A stretch of DNA of 64,000 bases. Source: Trichobilharzia regenti (taxonomy: Eukaryota; Platyhelminthes; Trematoda; Strigeidida; Schistosomatidae). A program made the translations under genes and the position numbers. The stretch lies in contig OX235263.1 of NCBI GenBank assembly GCA_944472135.2, positions 2,401,517 to 2,465,516 on the forward strand, written 5' to 3'. The notes under the pieces were generated by a model. It saw only the letters and a program-made list of their open reading frames with translations. It ran no database searches and was not told the origin of the DNA. Within the stretch, counting starts at the first letter, position 1, and every line of letters starts with the position of its first letter. Positions 1-10,870 of the stretch are shown piece after piece.

Positions 1-470
1 GACCAAGGGAGGGATAATGGCTGTACCAACTTTTTCTTGAATGTATAGTTTAGGTATAAAAGTTCGAATGCCCGTCACCTCAGAGGTGTGCAGTAGACGA
101 ATACGAAGGCTATTGGAAAGATTCGGTGGGATACGATGATTTACTTTGAAGGCTCTCGTTTTCTTCACTACATGACCACTATCAATTAAATGTGACGAAA
201 TTGAGCCACAAATTGTTTTTGTCTGTCGTTTGCTATACCAAGATGGAAGATGTTCACTAACTCGTTGGCTAAGCTGTCTAGTAGTAGTGTGCCAAACATA
301 ACTGTCACCGCAGGTGCAGTTGAACTTATAAATGCACATAGATACGGCAAAACTATCTAGCTAACTATCCTTCGTTTGCGTCCCAATCATTCGTCGGCTA
401 GAGAATTACAAAAATGCGTGTGCTGCATAAAATGTTCTTCGTATACTCCTTGAAAGTCTTTGGAATAGAA
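1..470 (-). pseudogene. Penelope-like element (PLE1b) GIY-YIG endonuclease, C-terminal part, runs off the window start
   Basis: Read on the minus strand, about 120 codons are open from near base 360 to the window edge. They give CIYKFNCTCGDSYVWHTTTR, then RQLSQRVSEHLPSWYS, and a C-terminal block ending IPKLYIQEK. This is the GIY-YIG nuclease of Penelope-like retroelements: the paired cysteines between the GIY-like and YIG-like segments and the later H-x5-H pair are the PLE-type zinc motif. The family YIGRTTR is here YVWHTTTR, so the YIG glycine and a catalytic-region arginine look lost. A stop in frame upstream, near base 365, separates it from the remaining element. The closest relative in the window is the plus-strand copy at 49800-50300. 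The element is probably dead. Confidence 0.75.
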
Positions 471-479
471 TCTCGCTTA

Positions 480-1610
480 ATAAATCACCGTTAAATTTTA
501 ACTTAATAAATACAACCTTAGTCAAGAGCTTTCATAAACTCATTTCATCAGTGATGATTAATAAACATTCAGTAGTCAAGTAACCAAGCATCAAAGTGTG
601 GGTATGACAAGGAATATGACCAAGAGTGTAGCCTTTGTTGCAGTTGTAGAAGTACTGGAAACCATGTAGCAATGCACAAAGGTGTTTTGCCATAATTTAG
701 AAACTCTCAGCATTCAACACCTATCATCCCACAAGGGATTGAAATTAGGACAATTCAGGTTACGAGAAAAAACAAGTTGACTATTTGCTATTCATGTTGG
801 GATTCAGCAGTAGTGGACCCTAACTGCCGTAAGCTCATGGTATAGGCATACCAACAACCAGTGTCATCGATGAACGTCTTCACACTCAACAATGCCAGCA
901 CTCCCAGACTCGACTTATGATTAGAACTTATGTAGAGCCATTCTATTGACAGTATTGAGCCAGAGACTGATATTTAGATTCTTTGACCTTTGAAGGGATT
1001 TCATTTCTTCACTACAGAAGATTTCCTTATGGTTACACCTATTTTTACTGAGGACCACCTAAGACAGATTTCACTTATTTGACATTAGTTAACAGTGGAG
1101 TTTAGAAGGTGAATTTCAACCATTCTTTGACTCATCAGTGTGATACGACTGCCACACAATCTTTTTAGACTCCAGTGACGGACAGGCTGATCTACTGGAC
1201 TACGTACGGAAGAAATCCTTTATCTAACTGGTACAAATTGATATCATTCGTTTATGCTTATGATTTGTTTGCCCGACTGTATGCACGGCAATATAGTTGA
1301 TGAATATTTAAGATTTTTATTCATTTCCCCAGTGAAATGAACAGCCGTAATGATATTTCTTCTGACGGAGTATATCGTTATCCATTTGGAGATCAATTAC
1401 GCAGTTATTTATATGTCCAAGTGAAAACATTGTTCATTTGAAAACTGACGTTTTATTATTTTCATCTTGTAGTACATACTAGGGTTCTTTTTAAAAAGTA
1501 GTACATTAAAGTAGAATTATAATTATCAGCTGTTCTGATGTGAAAACATTCAATTAAATAGGATGCATCACATTCTTGTCTATATCTTCAATCTTTCAGA
1601 GTGAAATAGG
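480..1610. other. No recognisable gene or repeat
   Basis: No open reading frame of note, no tRNA-like boxes and no similarity to the element families seen elsewhere in the window were spotted. The stretch is AT-rich and may be decayed repeat or intergenic DNA. Confidence 0.4.
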
Positions 1611-1613
1611 TCA

Positions 1614-1652
<39 letters not shown>
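1614..1652. repeat. (TA)n microsatellite
   Basis: About 19 TA dinucleotide units directly upstream of the truncated start of a PLE1 relic. An open frame that crosses it reads YIYIYI and is an artefact of the repeat. Confidence 0.95.
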
Positions 1653-1654
<2 letters not shown>

Positions 1655-1660
1655 CCAAAC

Positions 1661-2350
1661 AAACATCAAAGTCATCTACAGAATACGAAGGAGTTTTCCA
1701 AAAAGTGTACGAGTCAAACTTCGTCAAACTGCAGAAGCAATGGCGATTCAATTGCTAAGCCCTGAACTCTGCTTACAGAAGAAGTTTGGTCAACCTCTAC
1801 ACTTACAATGGACATAATCTGTCTTAATACTCGACAGGTAAATTCTATTTCGTTCTGTCTCTTCATTAGTATGATTTTGTCTTTTCAATAGTAATATTTT
1901 ACATTTTCAACTTCCCTGTTCTCTAACCCCACCCGATTTAATTTCTACACCTCACTACCAGTGTTCCTGACTTGACCAACGCTCAATTTCTAGTCATTTT
2001 TGTTACGCCATCCAATTTATCTGCTCAATTTTAGTCCTAATTTAAATGACATTATTCTCTACCTCACCTCTACTTGGTCTCTGCCTATAATAAGTACCTA
2101 TGTTGCTACCCTGACCTGAGTTGAAACATTTTAGTCAACTATATTACGTCATCTAACTTACTAACTCAATATTACTTTAGTTGGCGTCTAATTAACCTTG
2201 TTTGTATATTAGATCATTCTTTTATTACCTGATCAATTATCTAAACTTGACAAACCTCATGTACACACACACAAATAATTAAATATAAATGCGATTGTAC
2301 AGCTATGTGAATGAATTCGCCATGGAAAAGAGTTTCTTCGCTGAACGTCT
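1661..2350 (+). mobile_element. PLE1 relic: last codons of the GIY-YIG ORF plus 3' tail
   Basis: The plus strand reads IKVIYRIRRSFPKSVRVKL, then AIQLLSPELCLQKKFGQPL and a stop near base 1818. This is the C-terminus shared by all PLE1 copies (pattern FKVIYKV-NLPK and AIQL-EPELCIQKK). A pyrimidine-rich 3' tail follows, ending at 2290-2350 with the family's terminal block (GCGATTGTACAGCTATG, then GAAAAGAG and TTCTTCGCTGAACG). The nuclease core is missing, so the copy is 5'-truncated, as expected for target-primed integration. It lies tail to tail with the minus-strand PLE1 that follows. Confidence 0.75.
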
Positions 2351-2379
2351 CCTTTTTTTCAAATGACTCAGTGGGGATT

Positions 2380-3130
2380 TTTAATCTAAATAATAAAATG
2401 ACAAAATAGACAGGAAGTTTGGACATGAAAATATGGAAGTGTGAATAGGGATTAACAGAAACTTAAAAGTAACATAAATAAACAAGGAGTTTGGATAAGA
2501 AAGGCAGTGGGATGGGCATTACTAAAAAAATTTACCTATTTATGATAGCCATGGCGGGAGCAGGGGTTGGACGTATTTCTTTTGGATACAAAGCGTGGGT
2601 TCGAGCTTCTGTATAGCTAGCGCTTCGTCTATGCCCAGATGTCCTAATTTTACTCCCTCTGATAGGTTTGGTCGAATCTTGTATATAATTTTGAAGGATT
2701 TTTCGAAAGGCGTTGGACGTCCTGAATTGACCACACGTTCTGTCACAGAACGATTCACACATTTTCGATTCCCTCTAACTTGCCAGGCTGGATAGTGTTC
2801 GCGAGCGCGTTTTTCAAGTTCGTGCATGGTACGGCCGATGAACTCAGCTCCACACGAGCAAGCAAACTGGTTAAATTTGGCATGTTGAAGTGCCCCAAAT
2901 GCGACAGCTTGTCCCTTTAGTTCTGCATGAACAGTTTCTTGCAGGAAAACGTCAGCCGTAAGCCTTCGGCGAAGTATGTTTTCCTCAGAGATTTGCAGAG
3001 GTGTTTACGAAGGATTTCTGCTTCAATGTCACCTTTGAATTTTAGATTCAGCAGAAGCATCTTCTTAGGGACGGATCAGATTCCTTTCCAGCATTTATCG
3101 ATTACATACATATGAGTGAATTATATTTAG
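2380..3130 (-). pseudogene. PLE1 relic: GIY-YIG domain (left arm of the inverted duplication)
   Basis: The minus strand contains ELEKRAREHYPAWQVRGN, a central FEKSFKIIYKIRPNLSEGVK and the C-terminal AIQKLEPTLCIQKKYVQP, the PLE1 nuclease signature. The upstream part (about 2830-3115) is frame-shifted and has stops, and the cysteine segment is damaged. The equivalent on the right arm is the plus-strand relic at 38080-38610. The part at 2925-3330 is almost identical between the arms, whereas 2530-2925 is clearly diverged. Confidence 0.75.
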
Positions 3131-4460
3131 AAACTATGCAGGCAGTATAATTAAATCTGCATTTTAAAAAAATGTACTTAATTAATCAAATCTCTTGTTT
3201 CAAAAACCCTCAGAGGCGTGAACTGTAACAGTTCAAATGATGTAATCTGAGTCACATATGTGAAAATTGTATTTTGTTTCTCTAATTTGTTTCTCAAACA
3301 AACTACGCATTTCTTTTTTAAAAAAACAACAGTTGCATGAAACAAAATTATGGATTTCGGTCAGTTCAAAAGGAATGGCTAATTGGGACTTTGAACACAA
3401 TTGAATGACTGAGTAAGTAAGTAGGCGGGTGGGCGGGCGATCAGTTTAGTGCTTATTTAGTCATTCAACAATATCAGAATTATGCAAGGGTTCAAAGACT
3501 GTGACCTACACTACACAAAGTCTGATCTAGACAGTAGTATTAAGTCACAAAACAAAGGATTAACGAGAACACTGTTTGATCGTGTAAAAAAGCTTAGCCC
3601 AGAATAAAACATCGAAGAAGAGTTATCCATTGTGAAAAGATGATTGCGCAATAATGATAAACATGGGGAGGGTAGTGTGGAAAAATTAAATTGAAGAATA
3701 GTAGAGAAAAAGTCTATCTTTCTACAACTTGCCTTCATAGTTTATGATATTGTTAGTAGAATTAGGCGTTAACTGAAGGTCGCCCACACCAAAGTTCTAT
3801 TTGTTTATCAAACAACCTGCTGTTTAAGACGGTCGAAAGTGGAAGAACTTCGACCTCATGTTACCCGCGACGCTGTCTAGCAGTTTACATGTAAGTGCTT
3901 AGGAACATACACTGGAAGAGTAGACAGAAGTATTATTGTCCACATTTCTAAACACACACCAAAGAGCCTGAGACTAAGGCGTTAAACTGTGTGATTTTAC
4001 ACCATCTATTGAAGACTAGTCATATGGTAGACAGTCTCCAGGTGTTCGAAATAATTAACAAGCAAATGTTACCTAGGTCACCATGTTTTCCTGAGGAAGT
4101 CAGCATCAAACGACTAAAATCAAATGTAACACAGAATTTCCCTGTATTCCTCTTTATCATCGAAACATGTAACCACTGAAATTAGAAAATATTTGAATGT
4201 TACATTGCTTTGACTTCAGACTTCTTCTTAGCACAGCTTGCATGAGATGATAGTACTGACTAAGTGATACAGGCTTTCGAATAGTCAACAAAGGAAGTAG
4301 CCAGTAAATTTCCTGAAAGATGTTTGTATCAAAAGTGGTCACTTGTCGCAATCATAGCTGTTAAGCCTAGTCAAAACATAAGAGGGGTTCAATATGTGTA
4401 TTAGAGGTATGGAATAAGATGAGTGATTTAATGAATGAATTGGCAGAAGTTAGAATTCAA
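3130..4460. other. Unassigned DNA shared with the other duplication arm
   Basis: No gene or known element family was recognised. Open frames of 60-75 codons here have counterparts at 36990-38050 on the opposite strand, but only because the DNA itself is duplicated. They have no start context, domain or third-position bias that I could see. Confidence 0.5.
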
Positions 4461-4468
4461 GAACTATT

Positions 4469-4640
4469 GGATCGGGTCCCAGTGGCTTAATAGTCTGCGA
4501 GCTCGCCTTGTACCCAGAAGGTCCTGGGTTCGAACCCCGGTGGGTGCATACCGGTGAAGACCCCAGAACTGGGACGAAACAGCTGTCCAGGTTTTCCAGT
4601 GGTTCTCTAACTGGTGTCAGCTCATGATTAAATCCTCCAT
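4469..4640 (+). mobile_element. SINE-B, tRNA-derived
   Basis: A tRNA-like head has an A-box-like segment (AGTGGCTTAATAGTCTG) and a clear B box (GGTTCGAACCCC). A body with GACGAAACAGCTGTCCAG follows, ending GTCAGCTCATGATTAAATCC. Other copies are at 36529-36702 (the duplicated partner), 53333-53510, a foldback form at 46424-46633 and fragments at 11530-11650 and 15442-15505. B boxes are internal Pol III promoter signals, but the head no longer folds as an intact tRNA, so this is a SINE and not a tRNA gene. Confidence 0.75.
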
Positions 4641-4696
4641 GAAATTTAATGAATTAGTTATAACCAGGATTCACATAGAGAGGAAGGGGAATTTGG

Positions 4697-4704
4697 AATT
4701 ATGT
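4697..4704. repeat. Target-site duplication, left copy (AATTATGT)
   Basis: The 8-bp AATTATGT is repeated at 5565-5572, on the other side of the PLE1 insertion. The right arm of the inverted duplication has only one copy (reverse complement at 36466-36473), which fixes the borders of the insertion. Confidence 0.9.
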
Positions 4705-5564
4705 GTCGTCCTCAGAAAGAGAATTTCCACCTCTTTAGGAAGAACGTTCCCTGCGGCAACACTAAGAATAGTGTGCTCCAGTCGCCCGCTGATCTGCAGA
4801 AACCCAAAGGACAAGATTCCGCACATGACCACTTCTATGTATATATATCAGTTCATCTGTCGCTGTGGAGCCAGGTACATCGGTCGTTCAACGCGCATCC
4901 TGTCAAAAAGGGTCAAAGAACACTATCCAGCGTGGCTACAGAAAGGAAATAATGGCCATATAAGGAGTGCAATAATCGAACATCTCGTCAACACTGGTCA
5001 TTCCATCTCAACGAACGCCTCCTTCAAAGTAATCTACAAAGTGAAGAACAACCTTCCAAAGACAGTACGATTCCGTCTTCTTTGTATCGCAGACGCCCTA
5101 GCCATCCAGTTGGTGGAACCAGAACTGTGCATACAAAAGAAAATTATCCAACCACTTCTACTCGCATGGTAACAGCTCTGTTGATTTGACTTAACTTTTC
5201 TTTGTTTGTTGTATTTGACCTTACTTCTGTTTAAATGCTTATTTTTCTAACTTAAAACCCTTGTGTAATTCTGTATATTATTTTGTTTCCATGTTCACCC
5301 TTTGAGCACATCTCATTCATCAAACTATTCATGCCATTGCGTAACTCTTATTTAACAATCATTTATGACAACTCATCACTTTTGTTACTATCCTCTTATC
5401 AACATCCAATTCATCTGAACTTACTAATTGTATTTTCGTTTGACAAGTTTAACGTATACACACACACACACACAAAATAACCATATATATTTGCGATTGT
5501 ACAGCTATGAAAGTGAATTCGCCGAAAAGAGACTCTTCGCTGAACTGCTTGTCTTCTGTCTACT
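4705..5564 (+). mobile_element. PLE1 insertion, 5'-truncated, with intact GIY-YIG domain
   Basis: This 860-bp element has an open frame from about 4705 to a stop at 5170-5172. It encodes about 155 residues of a GIY-YIG endonuclease: MYIYQFICRCGARYIGRSTR (GIY-like segment, paired cysteines, YIG), then SKRVKEHYPAWLQ, IIEHLVNTGH with the two histidines, FKVIYKVKNNLPK and AIQLVEPELCIQKK with the conserved glutamate. It is the best preserved PLE1 nuclease here. The longer open frame from 4624 starts inside SINE-B and is not the true start. A 390-bp tail ends in the PLE1 terminal block (5488-5564). Perfect 8-bp duplications flank it and the empty site survives at 36466-36473. In PLEs this domain nicks target DNA for reverse transcription of the element RNA; the reverse transcriptase part is absent here. 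Confidence 0.9.
5455..5474. repeat. (CA)n microsatellite in the PLE1 tail
   Basis: About nine CA units lie in the 3' tail of the PLE1 insertion. The related copy at 2258-2274 also has a CA run at the same place, so it belongs to the element. Confidence 0.8.
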
Positions 5565-5659
5565 AATTATGTAAGAGTTCTAGAGAAATACAACAGTTGT
5601 AAGAAGTAGGGAAGACAATCAAATCAACATGGAATCAAGTTAGGTGGTAGAAATCAACA

Positions 5660-6200
5660 CGGTTGTTACCATGATAGTATGAGTGATTGAATAATTTCCT
5701 TTTGTATACATAACTCTGACTTTTCTAACTGAATGAGTAAAGCGTCATTATTGCCTATCAGTATAAGGCGTGTTACTTTTGGCAGGTTGTTATTCACTTT
5801 GTCAGTTGTCATTTTGAAGGAGATGCACGTAGAGACTGAATGACCAGTGTTGACAAGGTGTTCAATTGTTGGAATTCTTGTAGAGCCACTAATGGACTTT
5901 TGTAGACATGTAGGATAGTGTTCTTCAACACCTTTAGACAATATACGCCACAAATGGCTAATACACCTGGCTCCATGTAAACAGGTAAACTGCTACATAC
6001 ACGTGGAAGTATTCCGATGCTAGATCTGGTCCTTAAGACTTCTGCAGACCGATGGACAACTGAAAATCACTATTCTTAGCGTTGCTATGAAAAAAGTTCT
6101 TCTCAAAGATGCTTAAATTATTCTCTTAACGATATTGAAGGTGAAGTCTCCTTTAAAATTCAGGTTCACGTAACATATAACATTTCTCATAGTCCTACTT
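5660..6200 (-). pseudogene. PLE1 relic, GIY-YIG domain (left arm)
   Basis: The minus strand is open for 95 codons (5666-5953): ILSKGVEEHYPTCLQKSISG, IEHLVNTGHSVSTCISFKM, then ESELCIQKE-type C-terminus (KSELCIQKEIIQSLILSW). The upstream cysteine/YIG segment (5955-6010) is interrupted. The plus-strand partner is 35840-36370 in the other arm. In the partner a stop replaces a codon in the C-terminal block, so the two copies have decayed separately despite high overall identity. Confidence 0.75.
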
Positions 6201-7500
6201 CAGGAACAGGTAAAAATAAGATTGCACTCTGTCGTAGAGCATTCTACATTCATTCTTTTAACTCTGACATATTAAACAGCCTTTGACACTAATAATTTTT
6301 CACGCTTCTTTAACAAATGTGGATAGCTAAATGTATACACTGCATGGGGTGTAAGAGGAGGCTGAGTTTCCGTTCAAACAATACCACTAAGCTTTCCTAC
6401 TGATCAGTCACTCAGGTGTGTTCAGTGTTCCTTGTGTTTTTATGCTAAGTGAATCCTGTCAGTCAGCGTCGCAATACTGTCATGAAGCCAAGAGATTCGC
6501 CATCACAGTACGAAACGTAAACTGAGATTAAACTGTCGAAGACAATTTACAGTAAATCGATGACAACAGCAACCACGGAACCTACATCCAGGCCTTTGTT
6601 CCAAATTCCTTGAGTCATCTTACACTATCCTCATCCATTTCTGCTGATCTCTTGTTGATTACTGAATACCTTCCATTGACAATAGTTCGTCCGAGTGAAA
6701 AACAAGACTAAAGTATGTGAAGAAAAGTGGTGAAAGTGAAAGAAAGGCGCAGAGAAATTCAAGGAAATACTTGACCTCTTTCACTCCACATTGTTTGCTG
6801 AACTTATTATTATTTATAATACACAATCATTTATTGATGCCATACTGTGTAGAGGTGATAAAAAACACTTTCTTATCAGTACAAGTATGGTGCCAAGAGA
6901 ACGTGAACACACACACACATACAAACATACACATTGTTGAATCCAATAAAATCACGTATTGTAGATATACGTATTGGTGTGTAACATACTGATCACTAAG
7001 GAATGTGCCATTGTCAGTGTGTGAGTGTGTTTGTGTGCTTATCAGCAAAGACTGATTGAATCGGTGTAGAAGAAGTTGTCATCTTTCACCTGATAGTTTC
7101 ACTGTGCGTGTGTGTGTGTGCGCGCACTTTGCCATTATCTTCTCAACAATCATATTTCATTGATACGACAAGATAATCTATAATTATTGACTGATGCAAG
7201 TAAGCATCAGGCTTCTCTTAAATAGTAAAGATGTGAAGGCGAATAATAAAGGCGAACTGAAATGGAAGGTCTAGAGTGATGATCAGGTCTGATTAGCTTT
7301 GAATTCATGTATTTCACCAGAAGACTGGGTGAAATCACTTTCTTCAGATAGGATATCAAAATTTGCCTATATGATTTAGGCAGAAGATGATACCAGAAAC
7401 TTTATTTGTTGGTCTATCTACACTGAACCAATCACATTTTCTTCAAGATAACATTTCAAGAATTATTCACTCATTTGGAACACTGTACATCCATCTACAT
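6200..7500. other. Unassigned DNA with CA/GT microsatellites, duplicated in the other arm
   Basis: Two short dinucleotide runs (CA at about 6906-6921, GT at about 7094-7110) and open frames made by them, such as HTHTNIHIVE. Tract 6600-7300 is almost identical to 34725-35390 in reverse complement, while 6070-6600 is much more diverged. No gene recognised. Confidence 0.5.
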
Positions 7501-7509
7501 CCCGGTTGA

Positions 7510-8450
7510 AGTAATTGTATAGCGTACATTAAGTCATCATCGAAGACTACACTTATGCCTAAAGAAATGAATTGCTTCTGTTGATTTCAATCAAAATATT
7601 AAGTCACGTCATCTTGAAGAGACTAAAACAGTCGAACTGGATGTAGATGTAGAACGCCGCCCCACGGAGAAAACTGGTTGAATTCAGCGAAAGCAGGTTT
7701 TGAATGCATAGAATTTTAACTCTACGAATCATCACTGGTAAGAGCATAGAATATCAGTCAAACCTCTGTTAGTATTTTGTCGATTGAGAATGGGCTTTCA
7801 GCAGATTTCACCATGAAGTAGTTTGGAGACTTCTTCAACACTACAGAATGCCTCAAATCTTTGTCGACTTCATTCGACAGCTGGCGATGTGGAAATGTCA
7901 TGTATCGAGTTATCACAAAACAAAGCTCAGCAAGGTATTTGAAGTGAAGACAGAAGTAAGGCAAGCCATCCACTATACACCTATGACATTCATAAATTTG
8001 GTGGACTATATTAAGTGGATTTTCTACATCAATCTAGTTTGGTCGGTCAGTTCTTGTATTTGAATCAGAAACTTCACGAGCACGTCAATAAGAGCATTTC
8101 GAAACGGCCTCAGCAAACTTTATCATCAGCTGCCTTTGATGGCTTCGCACTGAAGATCGCACGGCTGGCCGGAGAGATTTACAGACCAGGAATTCTGTAA
8201 ACGAACCAATGAAGAATCTATTACTCAAGGGTTATACAGATGAAAATACTTTTGAATCAGATACACTCCAAAGACGCCACCGAGTGACTTCAGGTGCCAA
8301 GTCCTCGAGTAAAACACAACTTGGGAACGACAAGTTGTACTTTGGTTTGAGGGTTACATCGAGCAGAACGTGGAAGGAGTAGATGGGAGATTGTAGTCAT
8401 TTGTGGAGCCAACGGAAGAGGAGAGATGAACAGTTTATTTACTATTATTG
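7510..8450 (+). pseudogene. RTE-clade LINE relic: reverse transcriptase to 3' end, heavily decayed
   Basis: Conceptual frames match the RTE reverse transcriptase in order with many stops and shifts: a segment corresponding to ILSHVILKRI-DALDAEL (7590-7680), FRKG/ATL-region (7690-7760), VPQIFVDFIRQLAMW near 7850 and an EVKT-VRQ region near 7950. The C-terminal zone follows at 8130-8440. The same region in reverse complement is at 33860-34440. The divergence between the two RTE pieces is far greater than in neighbouring tracts of the arms. Confidence 0.65.
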
Positions 8451-8639
8451 TTATTCAGAAAAACCTTGACGCGCTTTTCGATTACTACGTTACATTAACG
8501 TAGTTATATAAAACTCTTGTTCCTGTGGAGTTTCTTACCAAAAAACTGCGAAACACATTGTAATTATTTGCCTTTCGAACACTGAATCTGTGGATATAAT
8601 CTTGTTGACAGATAATACCTATAACTATCCGTTTGATGT

Positions 8640-9647
8640 ATTGTGACTGTTTATCACTATCTAATATCTATAACTGTATATATTGTTGGATTTACATGTT
8701 CAAGTTGGCTCAAGTCAGTGAGTCTATGATTTTGGTGCCATTTTGGTTAACTGTGACATTTTTATTGTTGTTTTCGTTTGTTGCCCTTTTTGCTGTGAAT
8801 TATTTTCCTTTTTTTTGTGTTGTTCTGATTGTTTTATTCCTTGTTTTGTTTTCCGGTTTTAAGGGGAGCAACCCACAAGGTCACTTCTCTCTAAACTATA
8901 TCTTAATGTAACAATCCCTTTCTCAAGCGTGAGGCTAGCAACCCCACGCTGTAAATAAAGTTGCTACATAAATTTCAGTCCGATGAATCTCCTTGTGCCG
9001 AAATGAAAAGCCTGTGTGGGGACATCGAACGTCCGCAGCACGTACGAGATTGGGGAAGCTGCCCAGATCGCAAACGAAATGAAAAGATACGAAAGTTAAG
9101 TTCTGGATATGTGTGAAAGCAGATGGAACGGGAATGGACTCACCAAATAGTCAACGCGTGAGTCAGTGAGTCTACTCCGGTCACTCATAAGATAGCCACA
9201 CTCACACCAAAGGCGTGGCTATCATGATGTCACCAACGGCATCAAAGACCCTGATGCAATGGTAGGCGATCTCGTCCAGGATAATGACCGCCAGATTCAA
9301 CTCCAAAGGAAGGAAAGTGTCAATCATACAATGTTATGCACCCACAAACAACGCAGACCTCGAGAAGAAAGAAGAATTCTACAGGCAACTACAGGGAACA
9401 ATGGACAATACTCCAGCTGGCGACATGAAAATACTAATGGGAGATATGAACGCCAAACTGGGACCAGACAACACAGGAAAGGAACTCATCATAGGTAGAG
9501 AAGCTTTCGGAGAAATGAATGAAAATGGAGAACTCTTCGCCGACTTTTGCGCCTCCAACGAGCTTGTGATTGGTGGCAGCGTAAACAAACACACAGATAT
9601 CCACAAGGCTACATGGGTGTCACCAGATGGGCAAACCAAAAACCAAA
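8640..9647 (+). pseudogene. RTE-clade LINE: 5' region and APE-type endonuclease, first part
   Basis: From about 8990 the plus strand encodes an RTE apurinic-like endonuclease in shifting frames: a WNVRSTYEIG-type start, GYHDVTNGIKD, then the open stretch 9284-9647 with VSIIQCYAPTNNAD, KILMGDMNAKLGPDN (the catalytic GDMN motif), MNENGELFADFCASNELVIG and HKATWVSPDGQTKNQI. This nuclease nicks target DNA at integration. The 5' region has GAGGCTAGCAACCCCACGCT (8932-8951), which is also found in SINE-A1 bodies. A hydrophobic 92-codon frame at 8633-8911 lies in this presumed 5' region; I do not regard it as a gene. A SINE interrupts the element at 9648. Confidence 0.85.
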
Positions 9648-9831
9648 TTTTTTTTTAGATTTACAGCTTGATTCCACACTGTATTTTTGGTACAAGTATG
9701 GAACTTTCAGCGTGGATATCGGTAGCCCAAATTTCGCAGGCCGACCATAGATATCAGGTGTGCGCCGGCGTGGGCTCGAACCCCGGACCATGTGCATGGT
9801 CGGCGAGAGTCCTAACCACTGTGCTACCGAC
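9648..9831 (-). mobile_element. SINE-A2 inserted in the RTE endonuclease
   Basis: Minus-strand SINE. The tRNA-like head at its right end has an A box (GGTAGCACAGTGGTTAGG) and B box (GGTTCGAGCCCACG). The body (CCTGATATCTATGG, GAATTTGGGCTACCG-like segments) ends TGTGGAATCAAGCTGTAAAT with a run of A. It splits the codons of the LINE between NQI and DFIS. Other copies are at 47082-47263, 55838-56024 and 62840-63040. I could not see clean target-site duplications here. Confidence 0.8.
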
Positions 9832-10510
9832 TTCATCTCAATCTCAAGGAAGTGGAGACGCAGCCTACTGGACACAAAAGTAAGAAGAGGAGCGGACGTT
9901 GGCTCAGACCACTATCTCGTACAAGGGACAATCCAAATCAAACTAAAAGCTTTCAGAGAAGGAGGAGCTGCAGATAGACCACAAGCCAAGTTCAACATTC
10001 AAAAGCTGAAGGACTAGGCTACAGAGGACATCTTCATTGCAAGCATAAAGGACAAAGCCGAGACACATATCAACACTAGCGAAAATATCGGCGTCGAAAA
10101 GCACTGGAACAACTTGAAAACGGTGTGGAGTCAAACCTGCGTGGAAGTTCTGGGCAGAAAGAAGAGACAGGACAAACAGTGGCTCACTGCGGACACTTGG
10201 AAACTAATAGAAAAGAGAAGGACAGTGAAACAAAAGATTACCCAGTGCACCGACGAGCAACAAAAACAGGAGTTGAATGCAAGCTACAATACGCCGAACA
10301 AAAGAGTGAAGAAGAGTGCGGGGAGTCCTATTTGCGGGGAGTTGGTCGTCAGTGCAAGGGTGACTTGGAGGTGGTCATGTGAAGAGTAGATGAAAGAATG
10401 TGGGCAGACTTGGAGCGGGGTGAAAACGTTGGCAGAGAATCGAACGCAATGGAGACTCGTGACTGAATCCCTATGTTCCTCCAGGAACTATAGAATAAAA
10501 TAAATAATAA
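9832..10510 (+). pseudogene. Same RTE LINE, continuation: endonuclease end, linker, then a jump to the extreme C-terminus
   Basis: After the SINE the frame resumes as WRRSLLDTKVRRGADVGSDH, then DHYLVQGTIQIKL (endonuclease end), WSQTCVEVLGRKKRQDKQWL and WKLIEKRRTVKQKI. At about 10312-10350 the text changes directly from the pre-RT linker (NKRVKKSAGS) to the last part of the LINE (ARVTWRWSCEE, KECGQTWSGV, ESLCSSRN). The whole reverse transcriptase, about 2 kb in the family, is absent, so this is an internal deletion and not a simple 5' truncation. The 3' end is a TAA-rich tail near 10510. Confidence 0.8.
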
Positions 10511-10514
10511 TATT

Positions 10515-10870
10515 GTTATTCACTTGGTTCTGGAATAGAACACAGAGATTCAACAACACATCTCCAATTTGTCTCTTTCTCTGTACTCCTCATTTGGCTC
10601 CACAAGTGCTCATAAACCATCCCCTTCACAATGTCACCCCCTTTCCCACGTACAAATCGTCATTTCTCACTCAGATTCTTCTCAGACGATGGCCTGGCAT
10701 CAGATATCATTCAGCGCTCTCCTCGATGGCGTTTACATAGTCCATCTTCAGTCTCTTCCACTTATTTCTCGACCAATAGGTTCTTCGTTGGTTTATTCGC
10801 AGAGTTACTTGTAGCTAACAGAATGAGAATTGGAATAGTTCAGTACTTTTCCCATCTGCATATGTGATCG
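10515..10870 (-). pseudogene. RTE LINE 3' end, minus strand
   Basis: The minus strand ends in the RTE C-terminal pattern (NKPTKNLLVEK, GKGGDIVKGMVYEHLWSQMR, NWRCVVESLCSIPEPSE) and the 3' block TGTGTTCTATTCCAGAACCA with an ATT/ATA-rich tail. It abuts the preceding plus-strand RTE tail to tail. Three plus-strand frames of 75-81 codons over this stretch are shadows. Confidence 0.6.

Larger units (their letters stand above)
2390..8200 (+). repeat. Left arm of a large inverted duplication (partner 33850-38760)
   Basis: Read in reverse complement, 33850-38760 aligns collinearly with this stretch through the same series of landmarks: RTE relic, CA/GT microsatellites, PLE1 relic, SINE-B, about 1.3 kb of unassigned DNA, PLE1 relic. 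After removing the 868-bp PLE1 insertion plus its duplicated site, this arm is about 4.94 kb against 4.91 kb for the partner. The spacer is about 25.6 kb. Identity varies by tract: near-identical at about 2925-3330, 3530-6060 and 6600-7300, visibly diverged at 2390-2925, 6070-6600 and 7310-8200. These values are by eye. Confidence 0.85.

Noticed and set aside
1576..1758. 60-codon frame with repeated YI
   Set aside because: Translation of a TA microsatellite.
3511..3738. 75-codon frame conserved at 37432-37659
   Set aside because: Conservation is explained by the inverted duplication of the DNA. Both strands and all frames are equally conserved there.
4469..4640. tRNA gene
   Set aside because: A and B boxes are present but the acceptor and anticodon stems do not close, and the same unit is repeated with a non-tRNA body. 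It is a SINE.
6900..7115. CRISPR-like or regulatory repeat array
   Set aside because: Only CA and GT dinucleotide runs in a eukaryotic repeat context. No spacer-repeat structure anywhere in the window.
8633..8911. Hydrophobic 92-codon frame, possible small membrane protein
   Set aside because: Lies in a T-rich stretch just before the RTE endonuclease. Hydrophobicity follows from T-rich codons; no counterpart in other RTE copies was seen.
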